A DNA stretch of 64,000 nucleotides. It comes from Nothophaeocryptopus gaeumannii (taxonomy: Eukaryota > Ascomycota > Dothideomycetes > Mycosphaerellales > Mycosphaerellaceae). Numbering within the stretch: position 1 is the stretch's first letter; each line of letters begins with the position of its first letter. The translations under genes were made by a program, and so were the position numbers. The DNA lies in NCBI GenBank assembly GCA_031771865.1, contig JASISA010000040.1, forward strand, positions 1,240,001 through 1,304,000, read 5' to 3'. Below are positions 1 through 10,440 of the stretch, in pieces. A model generated the notes under the pieces. It made no database searches and had not been told where the DNA came from. It worked only from the letters and a program-made list of their open reading frames with translations.

Positions 1-1812
1 TTTCGGAAAGCTAGGACGATTATGCTACAGAAGGCGGGTAAAGACTCATCTACTCCAAAGGGATGGAGGCCTATTGCCCTTCTATCGTGCATTGGCAAGA
101 TACTAGAAGCAATAGTTGCACGGAAAATAGGACAGGCTGTACGGGAACATAAGTTGCTTCCTCAAAACCAAATGGCGCAAGCGGGTAGATCGACCGGAGA
201 CGCACTACGGTACATCCTTCAAAGCGTTCAGACTGCGTGGAAGAAAGGCAAGGTGGCCTCGGTGTTATCACTTGACATGACAGGAGCGTTTGACAAAGTC
301 AATCACGAACGGTTAATCCACAACCTACGGTGCAGGAGGATTCCATACTGGATTACAGCTTTTGTAGCGTCATTCCTGAAGGACAGAGAGACAACAATCG
401 CTATCCCCGGATACGAGTCACCGGCAGCACGAGTGGCATGCGGAATCCCACAAGGAAGCACCATCTCACCTATCCTGTTCCTCTTCTTTACAGCCTCCCT
501 CCTAGAAGGAATGGAATACACCGAAGCAGTTGGGTTTGCAGATGATACATACCTCATTGCAGTGTCAAATTCGACAAGAGGTACATACGAGGCACTAGAA
601 AAGGACCACAACAGCTGTCTACAATGGGCCTCAAGACATGGAGCTAAGTTCGCCCCTGAGAAATACAAAGTCATGCACTTTACAAGGGGCACAAGGAGCA
701 CATCCGAATCCCAGAGAACACCCAACATCCCGTCGCTCCAGAGTGGCCCAGAGAACACAATGAGGGTCCTAGGAGTAATCGTTGATAAGAGACTCAAGTG
801 GCACGCACAGATAGAGAATACCCTTATAAAAGCAAAACGGCTAGAAGCTGCACTACGACGGATTACTGCTGCTACGTGGGGCGCCACGGTAGAGACAGCC
901 CGTAAGCTATATATCTCAATGATCAGGCCAGCAGTAATGCACGGGAGCGAGGTATGGATGGCAGGAAAGGAGACTGGAATCTCAAAAATGCTCCAACAAA
1001 AGCTACGGGTAATGCAGAATAGATTCCTACGGATAATCCTTGGGGCCTACCGAGCTACACCAACGCGACTGTTACACAAAGAACTCCAGATCGAAGACAT
1101 TACCGAGTATGGGAAGAGAACTGCTATAGCTGCAATGGCTGCGCAGAGGCAGAGGCCGGATATACACTAGGCCATGCAAGAGCTGAAGGGGCGGATCCTA
1201 CTAAAGTGCGGACAACTTGGGGCATATAGCAGACGCCTAAGAAAACTATACAGCTCGCCACTAGAGCAGACAGACGAGCAGGCTACTATCCTACGGTCCC
1301 AGCTCTCTCACATAGACAGAGCAGATCCAAAGAAGACTCGGAAAGCAACATGGACTATCCTCCAGGGCCAGTATGAGCGGGACGAGTCACAGAAGTGGGA
1401 CAATGCTAGGCGCGAAGGAATCCTCCCACTCGCGTTCAGGACTCCATGGAACACCAATACCCGGGAGCTTTATCGAGGGCTTAGCAAAGCCTAGGCCGCG
1501 ATAGTGTTCCAGATACGGTCAGAGACAATTGGCCTTCCTCACTTCCTCCACAAGGTTGGGGTGCCCGATACTAGCCCCTACTACGAATGTGGAGATAGAG
1601 GGACAGCTCGACACTACCTTGCCTACTGTACAAACATGCGAGAGAGTAGAAGGGAACTCATCTTAGCCACTAGATGCCAGGACGCGAGAAGATGGCTTAC
1701 TGAGTTTCCTAGACAAACCGCAGCGTGGGCAATAAGGCATCTCCCCATAGGACAATTCGAGTGGACCCTCAAACATCTCCTAGAGCAGGCCGGAGATCTC
1801 GAACCCAAGTAA
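1..1812 (+). pseudogene. LINE reverse transcriptase ORF, two in-frame stops
   Basis: One frame runs from base 1 to the TAA at 1810-1812 and is broken only by TAG at 1168-1170 and TAG at 1492-1494. The first part holds reverse transcriptase landmarks: GWRPIALL near the start, LDMTGAFDKVNH, GIPQGSTISPILF and the catalytic FADD at about 537-548. The last segment has a Cys/His cluster (C..H....C, about 1587-1630) like the C-terminal zinc knuckle of fungal Tad elements. Both stops read as CAG to TAG changes, the type RIP makes at CpA. No separate RNase H domain could be assigned. The element cannot make a full-length protein unless stops are read through. Confidence 0.85.
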
Positions 1813-2026
1813 GGAGGATGATGTTGACTCTGGCGTGTCAGCCAGCTGCCTACGGGCAAACATATTGGTTCTATAGTACGTAAGATGCAGTAGGGTGTAA
1901 GGCATAATAGAGAAGGGAGGAAGTTTTACGCTGTAGGCACTTTCTACAGGGTTTTCTTTTACAACATGTAGATATGCTAGAAGGGGCACGGCCTGTAGCT
2001 AGCTCGAATACATTTATTATTATTAG
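1..2026 (+). mobile_element. 3' part of a Tad/I-like LINE retrotransposon
   Basis: The element enters the window already inside its reverse transcriptase reading frame, so its 5' part lies outside. The reading frame ends at 1812. About 200 bases of non-coding tail follow and finish in a short TTA run (2014-2025), which resembles the simple-repeat tails of I/Tad-type LINEs. No terminal repeats or integrase are seen, which fits a non-LTR element. The strongly RIP-mutated sequence starts directly after the TTA run, so the LINE itself is much less mutated than its right neighbour. The 3' boundary is inferred from the TTA run only. Confidence 0.8.
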
Positions 2027-2600
2027 TACCTAACCTCGAGTTTATAAACGTAGTTTATCGCTATAGTATATCTCGTCTAAGTAGATAATCTAGTCGGCTC
2101 TAAACTATCTAATCTTAGTCTTAAATATAGTATAGGCGATCGGATCCTATAATTATATATTAGCTTAGCTACTCTATACCTATAATATATCTCCTTACTC
2201 TCTATAACGCGCTCTAAGAGAGCTTCTTATACGTAAAGTCTCTACTTCTTAACGTACGCTTAATCGTATCTACTAAGATATACGTTCTATACTTATCTAG
2301 TAGTAGATCTTATATCTCTTTATAGACTAATTAGGGCCGCTTAAGTACCTCGTCTACTATAAACTAGACTATTAGTAGGCTTATTACTCTTAGACGACCG
2401 CCTTTATAAGGAACAACGGTACCTATATTATAAAAGCGCTTAATCCGGATATAAATTAAAGTCTCTAAGCCCTAATAAGAAGAGAGTAGTCGGTCGATAA
2501 CTATAGGGCTTAACTAGCCCTTATAAAGAAGGAACTCGATATATTAATTATCTTATTTACTTAAAGGTACTATTATAAAGGGCGTGCGAAGCGTGTGTGT
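2027..2600. repeat. RIP-saturated AT-rich relic of repeated DNA
   Basis: In 2041-2580 I count one CpA and no TpG, while CpG and TpA are common. That is the expected end state when every CpA on both strands has become TpA. No reading frame survives and the original repeat cannot be named. The edge is sharp on the right, where a GT-rich stretch (gtgtgtgtatgtgt, from about 2591) restores TpG. An AATA-rich stretch with CCCTAAACCCTA follows at about 2670-2700 and could be the tail of another insertion. Confidence 0.75.
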
Positions 2601-2811
2601 GTATGTGTACGAGTAGGTAGTAGGGAATCGATTCGAGTATAGTAGGTACAGGCTTCGGGCTAGGCGACTATTAATAAATAAATAATACCCTAAACCCTAC
2701 TATACTAGGCATCCTAGGGCTTCATTTCCATAAACGGTATATAGACAAAGATTCTGCGATGTTGCTGCAGTAAAATTAGTGCAAATAGTACTAGATTGGA
2801 GGTGGTAGTGT

Positions 2812-3366
2812 TCAGAGAAGCTGAAAATCCTTCCCGACCCTTTTGCGGCTCTGAATACCGTCCGGAGAAGTCGCTGCGGCCTCAGCCTTGGCGGCTTTTG
2901 TCGACTCATTAGAGTCCTGATAGTGGTCCCACCAACCCTCATGATACGTCTGGATATCGACCTCCCCTTCCAGCGCGGCAGCCTGCAGCCATGGTGTGAG
3001 ATCAATGTCAGCCCCATCAGGCCCCGCAGCAGCAGCAACATCGTGCTTAGACCATTCATTGCCGAAGTATGCGAAACGGTTCCCTTGGTCGTTGTGATAT
3101 GGGTGTTCGAAGTCTTCCCACCTCGGCTCCCTCCGGACGATATCAACATGCGCGGCGCTGCCTGGCGACAAGCCATGGATTCTACCTCCACGAACGCCGC
3201 CATTGTACCAACTTGAGCAGTCCTCGCTCATGACAGTGCGCGGAAAGTAGGATTCGCAATATGCTCTGAAGTCTCGTGCCAAGTGCCGGATAGTGAAGTC
3301 GCAGAATGAGAAGCTGTCTAGTATTCTACCTGCATGAAAGGTGAGCACGCAAGCCCAGCAAAACAT
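2812..3366 (-). pseudogene. C-terminal fragment of a flavin-binding (Baeyer-Villiger type) monooxygenase
   Basis: The translated segment carries the C-terminal signature of fungal steroid/cyclohexanone-type monooxygenases: an RTVMSEDCSSWYNGG stretch, then GLSPGSAAH, PRWEDFEHPY and NRFAYFGNEW. Intact proteins are about 550-650 residues with an N-terminal FAD motif (GxGxxG) and a NADPH motif. Here only about the last 170 residues remain and no Rossmann motif is found upstream on this strand. It is best read as a truncated relic. A distant upstream exon beyond the intergenic gap is unlikely but not excluded. Confidence 0.65.
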
Positions 3367-3757
3367 GTCGTGAGGTCAGCAAATGCAGATTACCGATCCA
3401 TCGCCGAGTTGGCAGCAATAGGAATCCACTTGTTCCTCACTGCGTACACTATACCACACGCGTGACTTACACACGCGTGACTTACTTATAGCGAATTGTG
3501 TTCACTCGAGAACAGCTCCGTATTGTGCTTCAACTAAGATGGCACGGCCTCTGCGAACACCGGCGCGGCCGCTTCATCGTGTTGTCGAGTGGCGATGTGC
3601 GCAGATGTCAGCGAAGCAGAATTCTGCTGGTCGAATGTTGGCCGGCTGATGCAACCATGAGAGTTCCCACGCCGCACTCGGGGATCTGACAGCAAACCGA
3701 GACAATGTCTGTTCTCTTTCAATTGGACTAAGAGTCTTCAAGGCAGATGCAATTGCA
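3367..3757. other. Intergenic, nothing recognised
   Basis: About 390 bases between the monooxygenase fragment and the DUF2235 gene. A 13-base direct repeat (acacgcgtgactt) occurs twice at about 3457-3486. No coding signal could be supported. Confidence 0.5.
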
Positions 3758-5188
3758 TCACTTCCCAGTGCCCGTTACATAATCCTGGAAAATCTCCCTC
3801 TCAAATATACCCAATTGGTCCTCCGGTAATACCTCTCCTGTGAAAGGCTTCTCCTTCCCTACATACTTCCAACTCGCCATACCAGGCTGCGCTGCGGCGT
3901 CCACCAACTCGTAATCCCTTCTCTTCAAAGCTTTGGGCTTATATTCACCGACACGACTCTTCGCATTCAATCCACCGGTGATCTCCCGCGATCTTACAGC
4001 CACATGAATATGCTCATTGGTATTCTGTAATGGCTTTCCATTGTTCACTGTCAACGTCTTCTTGTCCAGAGTGAAATAACGTCCAGGAGTCCGCCAAGTG
4101 ATTCCCAAGAGGGCTCGGAACCCGGTTGCTGTGCTTTTGAGTTGGCTCGTGGCCCATTTGAGGCCGGTCTCTGGAACTTTGGCATTTTGGAGAGCTTGCT
4201 GGTTCTTCTCGTGTTGCTTGACGACGTAGTCGGGAGTGAAGTCCAGGAATGGCGAGAGCTGAGACATCATCCAGGCGAGCGTAATATCTGCGAGACCCGT
4301 ATCTGGCAGACCTCCGCCGATGTTACTGTGGACACCGGGAAACCAGGTCTGTTTCAAGTTTGTATGATCATTGACGCCAGGGAGTTTCTGCCAGAGGGCT
4401 GGACGATACGCACTGCGAGCTTCGTCTAGAGCCAAAGCTTGAAAGGCGTTTTCGACGTTGCTCCCAAGATCGGTATTATAGAAACGATATTCCCGAAGCA
4501 GTATTGGAAAGCCCAGACGTTGGAGGAATGGGTTGACTGGGATACCCAGAGAGCCAACAGTCTCCCAGACTCCTATAGCCTTGATCGGGATGCTTTCGTT
4601 GCGGGTATAGCCAATTTGCCGCAGACCTTCGCGGTATTCGGACACATAGGCTTTGGGGTCTTCGCCACCGGTTTTGACTGTGAAGCTGGCATCATCTTTA
4701 GCAAGAAGAGTCTTGTATCCCGCGTGTCCAGCATTCTCCCAATCCTCAAAGATGTCTACCAGATGGTCCAGTCCGTTCGTGTTAAGTAGGCCCAAGTCCG
4801 AAATCATTCCGCCGACGCTTCGTGCTGTGAAAGCACCTCTGGAGAACCCAATTAGGAATATCTCGTCCCCAGAGACATAGTTGTTGGCCAGAAACGAGTA
4901 TGCCTCTCGGATGTTTGCTGCCAGCCCTACTCCAAGAGCTCCTCCGATGACTCGCTCAATAATGTTGCCTTGGGAGCCAACGCCGGCCTGGTAGTACACG
5001 ATCTGTTGACTCCCACGGCTATCACTAGTCCGGATTGCTCGCAATATTCTTGTTACATTGGTGGGTTTCTGCTCCTGACCTCGATATAGCCAAGAAAGAA
5101 CTGTTGTCGCGAAGATTCCGCTGTCCGAGTTGCGCCAGGTGCCATCACAGCAGACTATGAGTTTCTTGGGCATATATTTCGTGCCCAT
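3758..5188 (-). CDS. DUF2235 alpha/beta-hydrolase (T6SS Tle1-like phospholipase family)
   Basis: A 476-residue single-exon protein. It opens with KKLIVCCDGTWRNSD, the usual N-terminus of the DUF2235 family, then NVTRILRAI, YYQAGVGS and a nucleophile elbow GFSRGAFTARS at about residue 110 whose Ser is the expected catalytic residue. Later blocks include WFPGVHSNIGGG, also typical. The family includes bacterial type VI secretion phospholipases and many fungal proteins of unknown substrate. The first ATG in frame is at 5188 (MGTKY); a second at 5173 (MPKK) is equally close to the conserved start. No signal peptide is seen, so it is probably cytosolic. The frame is intact although its neighbours are decayed. 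Confidence 0.9.
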   Translation of the reverse strand: MGTKYMPKKLIVCCDGTWRNSDSGIFATTVLSWLYRGQEQKPTNVTRILRAIRTSDSRGSQQIVYYQAGVGSQGNIIERVIGGALGVGLAANIREAYSFLANNYVSGDEIFLIGFSRGAFTARSVGGMISDLGLLNTNGLDHLVDIFEDWENAGHAGYKTLLAKDDASFTVKTGGEDPKAYVSEYREGLRQIGYTRNESIPIKAIGVWETVGSLGIPVNPFLQRLGFPILLREYRFYNTDLGSNVENAFQALALDEARSAYRPALWQKLPGVNDHTNLKQTWFPGVHSNIGGGLPDTGLADITLAWMMSQLSPFLDFTPDYVVKQHEKNQQALQNAKVPETGLKWATSQLKSTATGFRALLGITWRTPGRYFTLDKKTLTVNNGKPLQNTNEHIHVAVRSREITGGLNAKSRVGEYKPKALKRRDYELVDAAAQPGMASWKYVGKEKPFTGEVLPEDQLGIFEREIFQDYVTGTGK

Positions 5189-5708
5189 CGTGATGGCCGG
5201 GATATGTTCGAATGTATTTGCCCTCGGATGCAAGTCGTTGATATCCTCTTCCCAGCTGACCCAGGTCTACAAGTTGTCTCCAGACTCGATGAGGTGTACC
5301 ACACCAGTAGAACGTGCCCAGTGCCATCGCGTCGTCCTCTCCCGCACGTGTTCCTTTGTGGCTGAACTGGTTGGCTGACGTCCGTTCCGCTTTCCACCAG
5401 CCAGTAGCTTGAACCTTCTTCGTGCGCTTCAAGTAGCCTCGGAGATCATCAGATAACGTCGATTGGAACTGGAGCGTATGGCAATGCAATGGCACATTGA
5501 AGTAGAAAGTCTGTACAGAATGTTGTTGTATGTGCGAGGCAACGAAGAGCCGGGTGCCGCCCGAGGTGGACAGAGTGGATGCACATGCATACTGACTAAA
5601 AGGTGATCGAGAGAGCTCGGCGATGGAGAGTGTTACGTTCGCCTAGATCATGTTTATATCACCCATGTACATCATATCATCCCGCAGTTGGACCCTAGAA
5701 CCGCCGAC
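5189..5708. other. Intergenic region upstream of the DUF2235 gene
   Basis: About 520 bases holding the 5' flank of the DUF2235 gene and the 3' flank of the phosphoesterase gene. Short open frames occur but have no family features. No promoter element could be named. Confidence 0.4.
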
Positions 5709-6041
5709 TTAACAGTCCTTACTCCAAAACAACTGCGCATATCGCGGAACCGTGGCAAAACTTGTGAATACCCCGCCTGTACTGTTCGTAACGTTGATCC
5801 AGTTCGTCGTGTTTCCAGTAAGATACTTTGCGGCAGCGCTCGCGAAGAAGCTCGTCACATAGATATCAACTAAAGTGTTCTCGTCAGTAATGTTCGCCGT
5901 CGACACATTTGCAGCAACGTAATGCGGTGTGTCATAGGACCCCTGATCGAAGTGGATGGTGTTGTCTCCATCAGAGCCGAAGTCGTCCGTGGTGTAGTAT
6001 CCAGGAGTCTCCCAAAGCCCAGTAGTGGAAGTGTAAGTACT
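5709..6041 (-). pseudogene. Severed C-terminal coding segment of the phosphoesterase
   Basis: The frame of the upstream phosphoesterase stays open past its TAA codon for another 333 bases to a second TAA at 5709-5711. The translation looks like a real secreted-protein C-terminus: Tyr/Thr-rich, with several N-glycosylation sites (NVS, NIT, NTT, NVT, NST) and a final YAQLFWSKDC. A change of CAA to TAA at 6042-6044 would explain the split. No GT-AG intron able to remove the stop was found. Confidence 0.6.
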
Positions 6042-7759
6042 TTAGCCATTGTTGGCCTGGCGCTTATAGACTTTGTCGGCCTGCATGTTGGCCAGAATGT
6101 TCTTGGCGACTTTCCAAGGTGCGGTCATGTACTGCCAAGCATTCGAATAAGGGTTCGACTGGTAGGCATTGTCAAGTGTGAATGGGCCCTCTAGAATGTC
6201 ATAACGGAAGCCGCCGGTGTTCGTCATCACAATGCGAGGGTGTGCAGAGGTATTGCGGCCTGAGGCGAATACAACGGCAGGGAAGACAGTCGTAGCCAGC
6301 CACGTGTAGAGGTTGTTTGGAGACGTCGCTGGGACTCGGCTTTGGTAGTATGAAGTAGGAGCACAACCAAGCAGGTCCGTGAGTTGAGGGAGAGTGCTAA
6401 TATTCGATGTTATCTGGTTCGAAATGCCTTGGCCGTAGGAAGTATTGAAGCCCTGCTTGAGCGACGCAGTATGCTTTTCAAAGGTCGGGCGGTTAAAATC
6501 CAGGTATTGTCGAGTATAGCTATAATTCGAAGACATCGGCTGGGAGAAGCTGATGTTGGCCACGTTAGATGCCTTAGTGATCTTGATTGTTCCTGAACCC
6601 ATTGGCGACTTAGCCTTAGTGGCGTTCGGGCTCAGCCCGTCAATGGTAGTCCATCCTACAGTCTCGCAGTATCGGCCAGCCGCAGTACCCATCGCAGAAG
6701 CGTCCCAGAAAACACTGTCCCGTACGTGCCTGTGTCCACCGAAGATCTGGATCGGCGTTGCAGGGTGATATTGGCGGATTGCAGAATAAATCAAATCCCA
6801 CTCGGTAGACTTGCGAAGGGTTATGTGCCCACTGATCAAGAAAAGGTCAATGTCCTTTCGGCTTGCCTGTTCCTTGAACCAAGACTGCTGGACAGCAGTG
6901 CCGACGGGCGTGACGACTGTTGCATTGGAGTTGCCAGTGAAGTTGAAAATGAAGGAAAAGCTCATAATCTTGATCCCGAATTTGGTCTGGTAGTAAGCGT
7001 ATCGATTCGAGAACGGCTTCCGAACGCCATTGTCGTAGATGTCGACGTTGCTGGTGACATAGCGGCCGCCCCAGTTTGGCGCGAAGTTGCGGTAGGTGTC
7101 ATTCGCGATCTCTGTGGTGTAGAGCTCGTGGTTTCCGATGGACAGCAGATCGTACGGAAGCTGCATGAAGATGGGTAGGGTGAATTTGCCATTTGGAGTG
7201 GTGGCGTCACCTGCGAAGCGAAGCACGAGAAGTTAGCTAACGCTCCGCTCAGACATTGAACATCTATCGAGTTTCATTACTGACCAGATCCGGTGCCGTC
7301 ATGCAGATCTCCAGAATCGACAAGAAGCAAGTCCACTCCCAGAAGATCGGCCTTAGCCTTCATCTTCCTGACAAAGTCTGCAAAATCGCCATAATCTGCA
7401 GAGTAGTTCTCATCTGCGAAGAAGTTAGGTCAGATCTATCAAAGTCTGAGATATCGGCAGGACACCAGTTAGGACGAAGAATGTCCTTCGCGAGTTTACT
7501 TGCCCAGCAAATGCCCCGCGAGCCAGCCATGGGTGTCGGTGGTAGAAATGAAGTTGATCTGGCCCCAATGAATACCTTTAATCTGCTGAGGCAGAGTCTG
7601 TTGGGCATTGGGCTGAATACGCTTCTCGAGGTCATGCCGAACCATCAGTCCATGATTGAGATAGCCTCCCATCAAAGGCGAGGTCCAATCATGGTCCTCG
7701 CAGGCGTTGGCAAGGGTGACGAGTAGTGTCGCTGCAACTGCAGATAGTTTGACCAGCAT
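6042..7759 (-). CDS. Secreted calcineurin-like metallophosphoesterase (5'-nucleotidase family), truncated by a stop codon
   Basis: Three exons: 7504-7759, 7285-7413 and 6042-7210. The N-terminus is a signal peptide (MLVKLSAVAATLLVTLANA). Metal-binding blocks are visible: STTDTHGW, DSGDLHDGTG and SIGNHELY, then GHRHVRD. Intron 2 (7211-7284) is GT-AG. Intron 1 (7414-7503) joins correctly only with a GC donor (G|GCAAGT), which gives the family-like HLLDENYSADYGDF; a GT donor two bases on breaks the frame. The protein ends at TAA 6042-6044 after 517 residues, but the same frame continues for about 110 more plausible residues to 5709. It probably hydrolyses extracellular nucleotides or related phosphoesters; the substrate is not known. 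Confidence 0.8.
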
Positions 7760-8697
7760 GTCGACGTGGAAGACCTTGGTGGTCGGAAAGAAGCCTGTGA
7801 TGTTCTTTGGCCCTTCTGGAAGCTTTCGGCAGCTGTCGGGACGAAGTCTCAGGAACAGGAGAGGCTGTCAGGAACCTGGTCTTTGGCCGGTGTCGTTAAC
7901 ACGTTGTCTTCTTCTCGCACAAAAGAATCGCATAGCGGGAGACGGACTTCGAGCAGGATTTTGAGTCGTTCGTCGACCGTCCACAGGCCTGCTGTACGGC
8001 TTTGCGCTCCATTGCAAAGAGGCCAAGACATTGCGTGTATAGCCAATGGCATCTTTGCGTGCAGACACGGTGAACGCTGCCCGCCTACGCCGGGAGCTGA
8101 AGTTTAGAACGAGGTTGGGATCTAGCCAGGCTTGGCATGCACGGGCCAGAGAAGATGTTGCTCGCTGTCACCTTCCTCCACCGTAGTGAGGCTAGATGTT
8201 TCCGACATCAACGTCCATCGACGGCCATTTGAATGAGCTGTCTACCAACGCCATCTCAGGCAAGGACATTATCAGCTGTGCAGACATAATTGATATTCTT
8301 TGTGCAACCGCCGACCCTCCATGGCGGGGATCGTAACGCTGCCGTGTGAGCTGCGGCGAGGTGGCACAGACGCATGCATGAGATCGCAAGTCGCCAATCA
8401 TCTCGGCGTCTATGGAGCTGAGATGGCAGACATGTCCTCTCAAGTCGCTCTTCGCATGGTTCATGGGTTGTTGAGTATACCATCCCGGTAGGTCTAAGTC
8501 TGCGACCATCTCGACACTGGCACACAGCTACCACTGCCGTGAAACGACTGCCGGCAAACTGTTCATGTCCCACTTCGTGACACGGTTTAACTTGACACTC
8601 TGCTTGAGCTCCTCGTCGGCCTTGATATACTCTACGCTGTAGGCACGGCGGTCTACAATCGCTACTTTCATCCATATCGCGATTTTCAGGACCGTTC
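7760..8697. other. Gene-free stretch
   Basis: About 940 bases between the phosphoesterase start and the P450 relic. Several frames of 60-190 codons overlap on both strands without any domain, signal peptide or consistent splicing. I see no supportable gene. Confidence 0.4.
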
Positions 8698-9997
8698 TTG
8701 GCCTCCATATCCGGCGTCTGGTTCTTCTGGCAGATTCGACATGGCCTCGGTGGCGCTGACCATCTCAAACTGCATGAGAAGTATGGCACAACGGTTCGCT
8801 TGTTGCCGAACCGCGTGCAAATATCAGACCTAGCTGCCATTGATACCATCTACGGCCCTGGCAACGTATTTCATAAGGCCAAAATTCTACTCTGGCTGTG
8901 ATCCGAAGATGGGCCCGCGAGCTGGCTCTTTCGATGAGAAAGATGAGAAGATACACTTGACTTGTCGGCGGCTTGTTGCTCCACTATATACCCAAGGCTC
9001 TAGCCTTGAATTCGAGCCATGTGTCGACCGCTTAATCGCTTTGTTCTATCGCCACATGGAAGTTCCTGCGGAGTCCGGTGACGAATTCGACATGGCGCCC
9101 TGGCTTCGAAAGTACACTCTTGAGGTGATTGGCGAGATCTCCTATGGCAAGAAAGGCAGGTTTGACTTCATGCGAGACAATATTGACTACAACAACTGGT
9201 GCCTATTACTGGAAGTCATGACACCTCCGGCATCCGCGATCACATACATCACCAAGCCTCTCCGCGGCCTTGTCTTTGCGGCTGAGATGGTCTGCTTTTC
9301 GACTCGCACAGGCGCATCAATCTTCTATGACGTGATCAAGCAGTCGCACCAGTCGTTCGTGAGCGCATGGCCGAGCGCTCAGCAGAGAAGCACAAAGACA
9401 AGAAGGATCTTTTGAACCGTCTTCTTGATATGGTCAATGACGATCCCGATCCCAAAGTGCACTGGACGGAGCTCGATGTCACTGTCGAGATCTGGACTAT
9501 GACCTGGGCGGGCTCGCATACGACCGCCACGGCCCTGACAAGCATCTTCTACTACTTGCACAAGAATCCGTTGACTCTAGCGAAGCTTCGCAATGAGATT
9601 GATGAGGCTTTTGAAAAGGGCGAGATAACATAGCCGCTTCGCTATTTCGACTGCGGCAAGCTTCCATACTTACACGCTGTAGTACGCGAAGCCATGCGCA
9701 TCCACAGCTCCCTTGGCCTCGGGCTGCCAAGGGTTGTTCCGTCGGGCGGCGAACGGATATGTCGCAAATATCTCCCAGAAGGCCAAGTTGCCCTCATGAA
9801 TACTTGCGTCGTCCAACTCGACAAACGCATCTTGGATATCTCGGCTAAGTTGCAGTGTAGAACTATGGTCTTGGCATTTTTCGAGTCGTCAACGTCATCT
9901 TCACCAATGATGCCGCATTGCCAGCGTGCACTTCCCATCGAAGTATCGCACTGCAATTGCCAGCCTCAGACAGTCCCTGGCACATATGCTTCGTGAA
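8698..9997 (+). pseudogene. Cytochrome P450 relic (pisatin demethylase-like class)
   Basis: Successive P450 blocks lie in three frames: an N-terminal part (LHEKYGTTVRLLPNRVQISD, about 8779-8838), a middle part (RRLVAPLYTQ, then LRKYTLEVIGEISYG), and the I-helix with TWAGSHTTATALTS (about 9500-9543) followed by LPYLHAVVREAMRIH, the ExxR region. A one-base insertion in the A run at 8880-8883, a second frame change near 9345-9358 and a TAG at 9631-9633 break it. The segment after LPEG is scrambled and the heme-binding Cys motif is not found. The membrane anchor is also missing. It is a non-functional copy of a fungal oxidase that may once have belonged to a secondary-metabolite cluster. Confidence 0.85.
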
Positions 9998-10006
9998 ACA
10001 AGCATA

Positions 10007-10366
10007 ATGAGCGCTACCCATTCAAACAACAGCCACAACAAACCCTGCACGCTCTGCCAAACGCCACGTTCAGTGCTCGTTCGCTGTCAAATCGACGAGA
10101 GCGGGAAGTGGCACATGGTCTGCCCCGGTCAATGCTGGCGTATTGTCTCCGGCGGGGTTGAGGACGCCAAGGGTTTTGAGGGCCAATTTCCTCACTATCG
10201 GTATGGTGGCATGTGGAAGAACAAGCATGCTGATGGACCGATTAGTGCCAAGAAGCCCGGCAAGGTGAAGAAGAGGCAGAAGGAGGAGAGGGCGAGGCGC
10301 GAGAAGGAAGCTAGTGAGCACAAGAACGAGGGCTCTGGGGATGATGAGCACGACTTGGATCTCTGA
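10007..10366 (+). CDS. Small conserved-looking Cys-rich basic protein
   Basis: 119 residues. The N-terminal third has a CTLCQTP pair and a second cluster, WHMVCPGQCW, giving CxxC...HxxCxxxC spacing that could bind one zinc ion. A Tyr/Trp-rich block (YRYGGMWKNKH) follows, then a Lys/Arg-rich tail (KKPGKVKKRQKEERARR) and an acidic end. The tail could serve as a nuclear signal. I chose ATG 10007 because upstream codons in the frame come from the P450 relic. The pattern resembles an uncharacterised fungal protein family; no function is assigned. Its intact frame amid pseudogenes argues that it is under selection. Confidence 0.7.
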   Translation: MSATHSNNSHNKPCTLCQTPRSVLVRCQIDESGKWHMVCPGQCWRIVSGGVEDAKGFEGQFPHYRYGGMWKNKHADGPISAKKPGKVKKRQKEERARREKEASEHKNEGSGDDEHDLDL

Positions 10367-10440
10367 GGTCTTTGAGTTGCTATCCGAAAATACGACCTGG
10401 TGTTGCCATCAACCTGTCCAATCCCCCTGGCTACACCTCC

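Noticed and set aside
2591..2615. GT-rich run as a possible promoter or Z-DNA element
   Set aside because: It is a short simple repeat at the edge of RIPed DNA with no gene beside it.
5145..5495. N-terminal extension of the DUF2235 protein
   Set aside because: The frames there do not join the conserved start through a credible intron, and the family normally starts at the KKLIVCCDGTW block.
8256..8849. Minus-strand frame of about 197 codons
   Set aside because: Composition is erratic, no domain or signal peptide is seen, and it overlaps the P450 relic on the other strand.
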